Position numbers and translations under genes: made by a program
Part shown: piece after piece, positions 1 to 6,055 of the stretch
Numbering within the stretch: position 1 is the first letter of the stretch
How the letters are laid out: the number at the start of each line of letters is the position of its first letter
Assembly: GCA_023433655.1 (NCBI GenBank)
Contig: JAEYUE010000210.1
Span: 1 to 7,897, forward strand
Direction: 5' to 3'
DNA from: Pseudomonadota bacterium
Lineage (GTDB): Bacteria; Pseudomonadota; Alphaproteobacteria; Caulobacterales; Caulobacteraceae
Length of the DNA: 7,897 bases
The notes under the pieces: model-generated
What the model was told of the DNA's origin: nothing
Seen by the model: the letters and a program-made list of their open reading frames with translations, nothing else
Database searches by the model: none

Positions 1-1
1 C

Positions 2-1429
2 GCCCTGCAGCTCTCGGCTCCGGAAGCCGCCCTCGCCGTCGGCGGCCTCGTGCTGCTGATGGTCGGCGCCTTCGCCGGCGAGAAGAGCACCCGTCTCGTC
101 TCGGCCCTGTCGGTGCTGCTGCTGGTCGGGGCCACCGCCCTGGCCGTGACCGGCCCGCTGGGGCAGGCCTTCACCGGCGCCTATGTCGCCGATCCGCTGG
201 CCGTCTACGGCAAGGCGCTGATCTTCCTGTCGAGCGCCGTGGCCATCATCCTCGGCGACGGCTGGATGAAGCGGTCGCGCATCGTCCGCTTCGAATATCC
301 TGTGCTGATCGTGCTGGCCTCGGCCGGCATGGGCATGATGGCTTCGGCGGGCGACCTGATCTCGCTCTACGTCGGCATCGAGCTGCACTCGCTGGCCCTG
401 TATGTGCTGGCCGCCATCCACCGCGACAACCTGAAGGCCTCCGAGGCCGGCCTGAAGTATTTCGTGCTCGGCGCCCTGTCCTCGGGCCTGCTGCTGTACG
501 GCGCCAGCCTGATCTACGGCTTCACCGGCTCGATGCGCTTCGATGAGATCGCCGCCTACGCCGCGGCCAACCCGTCGACCGGCCTTGTCTTCGGCCTCGT
601 GTTCCTGATCTGCGGCCTGGCCTTCAAGGTCTCGGCGGCCCCGTTCCACATGTGGACGCCGGACGTCTACGAGGGCGCGCCGACGCCGGTCGTGGCCCTG
701 TTCTCGACCGCGCCCAAGGTGGCGGCCATGGTGCTGATCGCCCGCACCCTGGAAGGCGCCTTCGCCGGCTCGCACGAGCAGTGGTCGCAGGTGCTGATCC
801 TGATCTCGCTGATCTCCTTCGCCGTCGGCGCCTTCGGGGGCCTGGTGCAGAAGGATCTGCAGCGGCTGCTGGCCTATTCGTCGATCGCCAACATCGGCTA
901 CGCCCTGCTGGCCATCGCCGCCGGCACCACCCTGGGCGTCCAGGCCATGCTGCTGTTCCTGACGCTGTACGTGGTGGATCAGTTCGGCTTCTTCGGCATC
1001 CTGCTGTCGCTCAGCCGCAACGGGCGGCCGATCCGGGCCATCTCCGACTTCGCCGGCCTGCGCAAGGACCGGCCGGTGACCGCCATCGCCATGACCGTGC
1101 TCTGCCTTTCGGTGCTGGGCATGCCGCCGCTGTCGGGCTTCTGGGGCAAGTGGGCGGTGTTCGGCGCCGCCGCCGAGGCGGGCTACTGGATGGCCGGCGC
1201 CGCCGGTCTGGTGGCCTCGGTCGTGGCCGGCTTCTACTACCTGCGGATCATCAAGCTGATGTGGTTCGACGCGGCTCCCGAGGGCCAGGCCGCGCCCGAC
1301 CGGTCGCCGATCGAGGCGAAGACCATCGCCTGGGCCTGCGCCGCCTTCGCCTTCCCGCTGGTCATCGTCGGCCTGACCTGGCTGGAGCCGCTGACCACCG
1401 CCGCCGCCGTCGGGTTCGGAGCGGGGTAG
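2..1429 (+). CDS. nuoN: NADH-quinone oxidoreductase subunit N (complex I, NuoN), 5' partial
   Basis: Membrane-arm subunit of respiratory complex I, one of the three antiporter-like subunits that move protons across the inner membrane when NADH reduces quinone. The frame is open from the first bases of the window (first residues ALQLSAPEAALAVGG), so the true start lies upstream; 475 codons are visible and the family is about 480 residues, so little is missing. The GTG at 50 is internal. The protein is almost entirely hydrophobic helices. Residues typical of the proton path are present, in visible-codon numbering: Glu127 in GIELHSLALYVL, Lys209 in AFKVSAAPFHMWTPDVYEG, Lys284 in VQKDLQRLLAYSS and Lys383 in LSGFWGKW. 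The wording around Lys209 is characteristic of NuoN rather than NuoM or NuoL. It is presumably the last nuo gene of its operon, and birA follows after 7 bp. Confidence 0.96.
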   Translation, partial: ALQLSAPEAALAVGGLVLLMVGAFAGEKSTRLVSALSVLLLVGATALAVTGPLGQAFTGAYVADPLAVYGKALIFLSSAVAIILGDGWMKRSRIVRFEYPVLIVLASAGMGMMASAGDLISLYVGIELHSLALYVLAAIHRDNLKASEAGLKYFVLGALSSGLLLYGASLIYGFTGSMRFDEIAAYAAANPSTGLVFGLVFLICGLAFKVSAAPFHMWTPDVYEGAPTPVVALFSTAPKVAAMVLIARTLEGAFAGSHEQWSQVLILISLISFAVGAFGGLVQKDLQRLLAYSSIANIGYALLAIAAGTTLGVQAMLLFLTLYVVDQFGFFGILLSLSRNGRPIRAISDFAGLRKDRPVTAIAMTVLCLSVLGMPPLSGFWGKWAVFGAAAEAGYWMAGAAGLVASVVAGFYYLRIIKLMWFDAAPEGQAAPDRSPIEAKTIAWACAAFAFPLVIVGLTWLEPLTTAAAVGFGAG

Positions 1430-1436
1430 GGCGGCC

Positions 1437-2186
1437 ATGCCCGCCGCCCCGGTCCTGCTGCTCGACCAGACCGACTCCACCAATGCGGAGGCCCGCCGCC
1501 GCGCCGAGGCGGGCGAGACCGGACCGCTGTGGATCGCCGCACGACGGCAGACGGCAGGGCGCGGCCGCCGCGGGCGAAACTGGGAGAGCGAAGGGGGAAA
1601 TCTGTTTTCCACCTTGCTGCAGTTGACCCGGAAATCGCCCGCCGAGGCCGCGCAGGTGACCTTCCTGGCCGCCCTGGCCGTGGCCGACCTGCTGGATCGC
1701 TACGCGCCGCCGTCGCTGGTCAGCATCAAATGGCCCAACGACGTGATGCTGGGCGGCGAGAAGGTCGCCGGCGTGCTCGTGGAGTCAGGCGCCCATGAGG
1801 CGGGCGGCCTCTGGCTGGCGATCGGCATCGGGGTGAACCTCGCCCATGCCCCGTCCGGCGCCGAGCGGCCGGCGACGGCGCTGGCGCAGCATCTGGCGGC
1901 CGGGGTGGCCGCGCCTCCGCCCGTCGATGTCGCTGCGCGCGAGCTGGCGGAGGCCTTCGCTGTCTGGATGGATCGCTGGGAGACCTTGGGCTTCGAGCCG
2001 GTGCTGGACGCCTGGCGGGCGCGGACACCCGGGCTGGATGGCCCGGCCGTGGCGCGGCTGGGGCATGAGACGGTCGAGGGCCGGGCCGAGGGCGTGGCCG
2101 CCGATGGGGCCCTGCGCCTGCGGCTGGCCGACGGCAGCCTGCGCCTGATCTCGGCCGGCGACGTATTCTTCGGGGAGGCCGCCTGA
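1437..2186 (+). CDS. birA: Biotin--[acetyl-CoA-carboxylase] ligase, monofunctional (no HTH domain)
   Basis: Cytoplasmic enzyme that activates biotin with ATP and attaches it to the lysine of biotin carboxyl carrier domains such as that of acetyl-CoA carboxylase. It has 249 residues, starting directly with the catalytic domain. Visible motifs are the substrate Ser/Thr pair in DQTDSTN (10-16), the biotinyl-AMP loop GRGRRGRNW (41-49), KWPNDV (98-103) and KVAGVLVE with Lys109. The C-terminal 45 or so residues look like the small SH3-like domain (GRAEGVAADGAL, then GDVFFG). The N-terminal winged helix of the E. coli type is absent, so this protein is not expected to repress biotin genes. ATG 1437 lies 7 bp after the nuoN stop and the catalytic domain begins within ten residues, which supports this start. 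It overlaps coaX by one base. Confidence 0.95.
   Translation: MPAAPVLLLDQTDSTNAEARRRAEAGETGPLWIAARRQTAGRGRRGRNWESEGGNLFSTLLQLTRKSPAEAAQVTFLAALAVADLLDRYAPPSLVSIKWPNDVMLGGEKVAGVLVESGAHEAGGLWLAIGIGVNLAHAPSGAERPATALAQHLAAGVAAPPPVDVAARELAEAFAVWMDRWETLGFEPVLDAWRARTPGLDGPAVARLGHETVEGRAEGVAADGALRLRLADGSLRLISAGDVFFGEAA
2172..2178 (+). promoter_or_regulatory. Strong Shine-Dalgarno for coaX inside the end of birA
   Basis: GGGGAGG ends 7 bases before the coaX ATG at 2186 and lies wholly inside the last codons of birA. It is the best match to the anti-Shine-Dalgarno sequence among the junctions in this window and fixes the coaX start. Together with the TGATG overlap it suggests coupled translation of birA and coaX. 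This is read directly from the sequence; the coupling is inferred. Confidence 0.65.
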
Positions 2187-2965
2187 TGCTGCTGGCGATC
2201 GAACAGGGCAACACCAATACGCTGTTCGCGGTGCACGACGGGACGGAGTGGTCGGCGCAATGGCGCACCGCCACCGAGGCCAGCCGCACCGCCGACGAAT
2301 ACGCCGTCTGGCTGAGTCAGCTGCTGACCATGCGCGGCCTGTCGCTCGGACAGCTGGACGGCTGCATCATCTCCAGCGTGGTGCCGCAGTCGATCTTCAA
2401 CCTGCGCAACCTGTCGCGGCGCTATCTGAACGTCGAACCGCTGGTCATCGGCGACAATGTCGACCTCGGCATGCCGGTGCGCATCCTCAAGCCCAGCGAA
2501 GCCGGGGCCGACCGCCTGGTCAACGCCATCGGGGCCCATCTGGCCTATCCCGGCGACCTGATCATCATCGACAGCGGCACGGCGACCACCTTCGACGTCG
2601 TCGCCGCCGACGGCGCCTTCGAGGGCGGGGTGATCGCCCCGGGCATCAACCTGAGCCTGCAGGCCCTGCACGAGGCCGCCGCCATGCTGCCGCGCATCGC
2701 CATCCAGAGGCCCGAGAAGGTGATCGGCAAGGACACGGTGTCGAACATGCAGTCCGGCGTCTTCTGGGGCTATGTCGGCCTGATCGAGGGGCTGGTGGCG
2801 CGCATCAAGGCCGAGTGGGGCAAGCCGATGACCGTCATCGGAACCGGCGGCGTGGCCTCGCTGTTCGAGGGGGCGACCGACAGCATCGACCGGTTCGATC
2901 CGGACCTGACCATCCGCGGCCTGCTGGAAATCTGGCGGCGGAACACCCACCTGAAGGGCGAATGA
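2186..2965 (+). CDS. coaX: Type III pantothenate kinase (CoaX)
   Basis: Phosphorylates pantothenate with ATP, the first step of coenzyme A synthesis. Type III enzymes belong to the ASKHA fold, work as dimers, need a monovalent cation and are generally not inhibited by CoA. The protein has 259 residues, the usual length. Motifs in order: phosphate-binding loop LLAIEQGNTNT (2-12), SSVVPQ (63-68), GADR (107-110) with the presumed catalytic base Asp109, IDSGTATTFD (128-137) with Asp129, PGINLS (152-157) and IGTGG (218-222). One oddity is Glu6 where many family members have Asp in the DxGNT motif (see findings). The start is set by the GGGGAGG site 7 bases upstream and by the one-base overlap with the birA stop. 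The stop overlaps the rnj ATG by four bases. An acetate-kinase-like ASKHA protein is ruled out by GADR and the short length. Confidence 0.96.
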   Translation: MLLAIEQGNTNTLFAVHDGTEWSAQWRTATEASRTADEYAVWLSQLLTMRGLSLGQLDGCIISSVVPQSIFNLRNLSRRYLNVEPLVIGDNVDLGMPVRILKPSEAGADRLVNAIGAHLAYPGDLIIIDSGTATTFDVVAADGAFEGGVIAPGINLSLQALHEAAAMLPRIAIQRPEKVIGKDTVSNMQSGVFWGYVGLIEGLVARIKAEWGKPMTVIGTGGVASLFEGATDSIDRFDPDLTIRGLLEIWRRNTHLKGE

Positions 2966-4635
2966 CCAAAGAACAATCGAACGAACTCGTCTTCCTGCCG
3001 CTCGGCGGGTCGAACGAGATCGGCATGAACCTGAACGCCTACGGCTTCGGGCCGGCCGACAATCGCCGCTGGATCGTCGTCGACGTCGGCGTGACCTTCG
3101 GCGACAACTCCACCCCCGGCGTCGACGTGATCGTGCCCGATCCCTCCTTCCTCGAGGGCGAAGACATCATCGGCATCGTCCTGACCCACGCCCACGAGGA
3201 CCATATCGGGGCGCTGGGCTGGCTGTGGCCGCGCATCAAGGCGCCGCTGTACGCCACGCCGTTCACCGCCTTCCTGATCCGCGAGAAGCTGCGCGACGCC
3301 GGCATCCTCGACCGGGTGACCCTGCACGAGGTCCCGCTGGGCGGGCAGATCGACCTGGGTCCGTTCCAGGTGGAGATGGTCACCATCACCCACTCGATCG
3401 CCGAGCCGAACGGCCTGGCCATCAAGACGCCGCTGGGCACAGTGCTGCACACCGGCGACTGGAAGATCGACAACGACCCGGTCGTCGGCGAGCGCACCGA
3501 CATCGAGACCATCCGCCGCCTCGGCGACGAGGGCGTGCTGGCCATGGTCTGCGACTCGACCAACGTCTTCCAGGAAGGCGTGGCCGGGTCCGAAGGGGAC
3601 GTGAAGGTCGCCCTCGCCGAGCTGATCTCCGGGCTGAAGGGGCGGGTGGCGGTCGGCTGCTTCGCCTCGAACGTGGCCCGCATGGACAGCGTGATCCGCG
3701 CCGCCGAGGCGGCCGGGCGGCGCGTGGCCCTGGCCGGCCGGTCGATGCACCGCATCACCGCCGCGGCCAAGTCGGTCGGCATGCTGGCCGACCTGAAGCC
3801 CTTCCTGTCTGAGCAGGAGGCGCGCGTCTGGCCGGCGGACGAGATCCTCTATCTGTGCACCGGCAGCCAGGGCGAGCCGCGCGCGGCCCTGTCGCGCGTG
3901 GCCGAGGGCACGCACCCCTTCGTCAAGCTGGGGCCGGGCGACCACTGCATCTTCTCGTCGCGGGTCATCCCCGGCAACGAACTGGCCATCGGCCGGCTGC
4001 AGGACACCCTGTCCGAGCGCGGGGTGCGCATCTACACCGACAAGGACCACCCCGGCATCCACGTCTCCGGCCACCCCTGCCGCGACGAACTGCGTCAGAT
4101 GTACCAGTGGGCGCGGCCGAAGGTGGCGGTGCCGACCCACGGCATGCGCCGCCACATCGCCGAACACGCCCTGCTGGCGAAGGAGATGCAGGTCCCCGAA
4201 ACGGTCACCCCCCGCAACGGCGACATGGTGCTGCTGGCCCCGGGACCGGCGCGGATCGTCGACGAGGTGCCTTCGGGCCGCCTCTACGTCGACGGCGGCA
4301 TGCTGGTCGAGGAGGCCGGCGCGGCCCTGCGCGAACGGCGTCACGCCGCCTCGAACGGGGTGCTGATCGTCAGCTTCGCCATGGACAAGCGCGGCAAGAT
4401 CGTCTCGGACATCGACGTGCGCGGCCTCGGCCTGCCCGGCGACGAGGACAGCCCGCTGGGCGACCTGCTGGACGACCTCGCCGAACGGGTCGAACAGGTC
4501 GTCCGCGGGCTGAAGGGCGAGGCGCTGGCGGACGAACTGGTGGTCGAGCAGGCGGTCGCCCGCGCGCTCAAGAAGGCCAGCATCCAGATCTGGGATCGCC
4601 GCCCGATCGTCGAGACCATCATCCTGAGGCTTTGA
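2962..4635 (+). CDS. rnj: Ribonuclease J, metallo-beta-lactamase/beta-CASP family
   Basis: Zinc-dependent ribonuclease with 5'-3' exonuclease and endonuclease activity in characterised homologues, acting in mRNA decay and in rRNA and small RNA maturation. In alphaproteobacteria it coexists with RNase E. The protein has 557 residues. The metallo-beta-lactamase core carries LTHAHEDHIG with His76, His78, Asp80 and His81, then His144 (TITHS) and Asp166 (HTGDW). The beta-CASP part has CDSTN (197-201), CTGSQGEPRAAL (299-310) and HVSGHPCRDEL (367-377). PTHGMRRH (391-398) supplies the last metal-ligand histidine, His393. A C-terminal domain of about 110 residues follows. ATG 2962 overlaps the coaX stop as ATGA, with AAGGG just upstream, and LPLGGSNEIGMN follows at once. 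The frame is open much further upstream, but that part is a coaX shadow rich in Arg and Gly. RNase Z is excluded by the beta-CASP motifs. Confidence 0.96.
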   Translation: MTKEQSNELVFLPLGGSNEIGMNLNAYGFGPADNRRWIVVDVGVTFGDNSTPGVDVIVPDPSFLEGEDIIGIVLTHAHEDHIGALGWLWPRIKAPLYATPFTAFLIREKLRDAGILDRVTLHEVPLGGQIDLGPFQVEMVTITHSIAEPNGLAIKTPLGTVLHTGDWKIDNDPVVGERTDIETIRRLGDEGVLAMVCDSTNVFQEGVAGSEGDVKVALAELISGLKGRVAVGCFASNVARMDSVIRAAEAAGRRVALAGRSMHRITAAAKSVGMLADLKPFLSEQEARVWPADEILYLCTGSQGEPRAALSRVAEGTHPFVKLGPGDHCIFSSRVIPGNELAIGRLQDTLSERGVRIYTDKDHPGIHVSGHPCRDELRQMYQWARPKVAVPTHGMRRHIAEHALLAKEMQVPETVTPRNGDMVLLAPGPARIVDEVPSGRLYVDGGMLVEEAGAALRERRHAASNGVLIVSFAMDKRGKIVSDIDVRGLGLPGDEDSPLGDLLDDLAERVEQVVRGLKGEALADELVVEQAVARALKKASIQIWDRRPIVETIILRL

Positions 4636-4659
4636 AGCGCGGCCGGGCCTACCTATAAG
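4632..4659 (+). promoter_or_regulatory. Candidate sigma-70-type promoter for pyrH and downstream genes
   Basis: TTGAAG (4632-4637) and TATAAG (4654-4659) are separated by 16 bases. The -35 half overlaps the rnj stop codon and the -10 half is in the 56-bp spacer. TATAAG is a rare A/T-rich island in very GC-rich DNA and matches TATAAT at five of six positions. TTGAAG matches the TTGACG often preferred in Caulobacter housekeeping promoters at five of six. Initiation would fall near 4665-4667, giving a leader of about 25 bases before the pyrH ATG at 4692. This is pattern reading only. No terminator hairpin with a T-run was seen after rnj, so read-through is also possible. Confidence 0.45.
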
Positions 4660-4664
4660 GGTCC

Positions 4665-4669
4665 GACTC
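4665..4669. other. GANTC (CcrM-type methylation site) at the predicted pyrH start point
   Basis: GACTC sits 5 bases downstream of the candidate -10 element, at the expected transcription start. If the host is a Caulobacter relative with the cell-cycle methyltransferase CcrM, this site would be methylated at its adenines. I counted ten GANTC sites in the window by eye, and this is the only one outside a gene. The site itself is certain; any regulatory role is inference. Confidence 0.3.
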
Positions 4670-4691
4670 CGCCGTCCCCCAAGGTTGCCCG

Positions 4692-5435
4692 ATGCCCGAC
4701 GTCCCGTCCGAGTTCCGCTACAAGCGCGTCCTGCTCAAGGTCTCGGGCGAGGTGCTGATGGGCGACCAGGGCTACGGCATCGACATGAAGACCGTGGCCC
4801 AGGTCGCCTCGGCCATCGCCGACGTCGCCCGCGAGGGGGTCGAGATCTGTCTGGTCATCGGCGGCGGCAACATCTTCCGCGGCCTGAGCAAGGCCGCCGG
4901 CGACATGGACCGCGCCTCGGCCGACTACATGGGCATGCTGGCCACGGTGATGAACGCCCTGGCCATGCAGGCGGCGCTGGAGAAGATCGGCGTGCAGACC
5001 CGGGTGCAGAGCGCCCTGGTGATGAACGCCGTGGCCGAGCCCTATGTGCGCCGCCGCGCCCTGCGCCACCTTGAGAAGGGCAGGGTGGTGATCTTCGCCG
5101 CCGGCGTCGGCGCGCCTTTCTTCACCACCGACTCGGGCGCCGCCCTGCGCGCCGCCGAGATGGGCTGCGACGCCCTGCTGAAAGGCACCAGCGTCGACGG
5201 CGTCTACACCGCCGACCCCAAGAAGGATCCGACGGCGACGCGCTACGACGCCTTGACCTACCACGACGTCCTCGCCCGCGACCTGAAGGTGATGGACGCC
5301 TCGGCCGTGGCCCTGATGCGTGACTCGGGCATCCCGATCGTGGTCTTCTCGATCCGCGAGGACGGCTCGTTCCGGCGCACCCTGAAAGGCGAAGGGGCCT
5401 TCACCGTCATCAACTCGGACGGCAAGGTCGCCTGA
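4692..5435 (+). CDS. pyrH: Uridylate kinase (UMP kinase)
   Basis: Phosphorylates UMP to UDP with ATP in pyrimidine nucleotide synthesis. Bacterial PyrH is a cytoplasmic hexamer of the amino-acid-kinase fold, activated by GTP and inhibited by UTP. The protein has 247 residues, the usual length. Motifs: ATP loop KVSGEVLMG (16-24), a GTP-effector-type segment GDQGYGID (24-31), IGGGNIFRG (56-64), the UMP loop (139-146), KGTSVDGVYTADP (164-176) and KVMDASAVALM (199-209). The UMP loop reads VGAPFFTT where the family normally has TGNPFFTT (see findings). The start at ATG 4692 has AAGG 7 bases upstream and RYKRVLLKVSGE follows shortly. It is separated from rnj by 56 bp and from frr by 30 bp. In many bacteria pyrH follows rpsB-tsf; here it follows rnj. 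Aspartokinase and carbamate kinase are excluded by length and motifs. Confidence 0.96.
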   Translation: MPDVPSEFRYKRVLLKVSGEVLMGDQGYGIDMKTVAQVASAIADVAREGVEICLVIGGGNIFRGLSKAAGDMDRASADYMGMLATVMNALAMQAALEKIGVQTRVQSALVMNAVAEPYVRRRALRHLEKGRVVIFAAGVGAPFFTTDSGAALRAAEMGCDALLKGTSVDGVYTADPKKDPTATRYDALTYHDVLARDLKVMDASAVALMRDSGIPIVVFSIREDGSFRRTLKGEGAFTVINSDGKVA

Positions 5436-5465
5436 CAACTCCATAAGAAGACGAGAGAAACGACA

Positions 5466-6023
5466 ATGGCCAAGCCTGACCTCAAGAGCTACCGCGACCG
5501 CATGGACAAGGCGGTCCAGGCCCTGAAGGAGGAGTTCGCCGGCCTGCGCACCGGGCGGGCCAACACCGGCCTGCTCGATCCGGTGATGGTCGAGGCCTAC
5601 GGCTCGACCGCCCCCTTGAACTCGGTCGCCGCCATCAGCGTGCCCGAGCCGCGCATGATCTCGGTCAGCGTCTGGGACAAGGGCATGGTGGTGTCGGTCG
5701 AGAAGGCCATCCGCGCCGCCGGCCTCGGCCTTAACCCCATCGTCGACGGCCAGACCCTGCGCATCCCCATTCCGCCGCTGACGGAAGAGCGCCGCCGCGA
5801 CCTGGTCAAGCTGGCCGGCAAGTACGCCGAGCAGCAGAAGATCGCTGTACGCAACGTCCGCCGCGACGCCAATGACGACCTGAAGAAGGCCGAGAAGGCC
5901 TCGGACATCAGCCAGGACGAGCAGAAGAAGATGGAGGCCGAGGTCCAGAAGGACACCGACGCCGCCATCAAGCGCATCGATGAGTCCTTGAAGGCCAAGG
6001 AAGTTGAGATCATGCAGGTTTGA
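5466..6023 (+). CDS. frr: Ribosome recycling factor
   Basis: With EF-G, splits the post-termination ribosome into subunits so that it can start a new round of translation; essential in bacteria. The protein has 185 residues, exactly the family size. The long-helix domain I is formed by the N-terminal helix (about 3-30) and the charged C-terminal helices (about 105-183), and the beta-rich domain II by about 31-104. Conserved stretches are LRTGRAN (27-33), LRIPIPPLTEERR (98-110) and VRNVRRDAND (128-137), with Arg132 at the position known to matter for ribosome binding. The start at ATG 5466 lies in an A-rich leader with only a weak GAGAG-like ribosome site. The 30-bp gap after pyrH shows no convincing promoter or terminator, so co-transcription with pyrH is likely. 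The stop region contains the TTGACG discussed for uppS. Confidence 0.97.
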   Translation: MAKPDLKSYRDRMDKAVQALKEEFAGLRTGRANTGLLDPVMVEAYGSTAPLNSVAAISVPEPRMISVSVWDKGMVVSVEKAIRAAGLGLNPIVDGQTLRIPIPPLTEERRRDLVKLAGKYAEQQKIAVRNVRRDANDDLKKAEKASDISQDEQKKMEAEVQKDTDAAIKRIDESLKAKEVEIMQV

Positions 6024-6047
6024 CGGCGCGTTTTGCCGTAGGATACG
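6020..6047 (+). promoter_or_regulatory. Possible internal promoter before uppS (weak)
   Basis: TTGACG (6020-6025) overlaps the frr stop codon. Sixteen bases on lies GATACG (6042-6047), a poor -10 with three of six matches to TATAAT; TAGGAT (6039-6044) is an alternative with too short a spacer. If the first pair is used, initiation would fall at about 6054-6056, on or next to the uppS ATG at 6056, giving an almost leaderless message. The exact TTGACG is the main evidence, and the -10 is weak. Confidence 0.22.
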
Positions 6048-6055
6048 CGCCGGTC

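Noticed and set aside
652..1626. 324-codon + strand frame across nuoN and birA
   Set aside because: Out-of-frame shadow dominated by Arg, Gly and Ala; both overlapping genes have full family motifs in their own frames.
1700..2950. Long open frame on the - strand (416 codons) opposite birA and coaX
   Set aside because: Very rich in Arg, Ala, Gly, His and Asp with no recognisable domain; it mirrors the codon bias of two clear + strand genes, as expected in GC-rich DNA.
2248..2961. Upstream extension of the RNase J frame giving a 795-residue protein
   Set aside because: The added part lies inside coaX in another frame and is an Arg/Gly/His-rich shadow; the family N-terminus begins at ATG 2962.
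2770..4344. 524-codon open frame on the - strand opposite rnj
   Set aside because: Low-complexity antisense composition and no motif, while the + strand carries complete RNase J motifs with catalytic residues across the same bases.
4636..4691. Terminator, small RNA or riboswitch between rnj and pyrH
   Set aside because: No GC stem followed by a T-run and no room for a structured leader in 56 bases; only the promoter-like pair is supported.
5436..5465. CATAAG in the pyrH-frr gap as a promoter -10
   Set aside because: No -35-like hexamer at suitable distance upstream; more simply an A-rich translation leader for frr.
5731..5734. TTAA as half of a CtrA box (TTAA-N7-TTAA)
   Set aside because: No second half at the required spacing, and it lies inside frr coding sequence.
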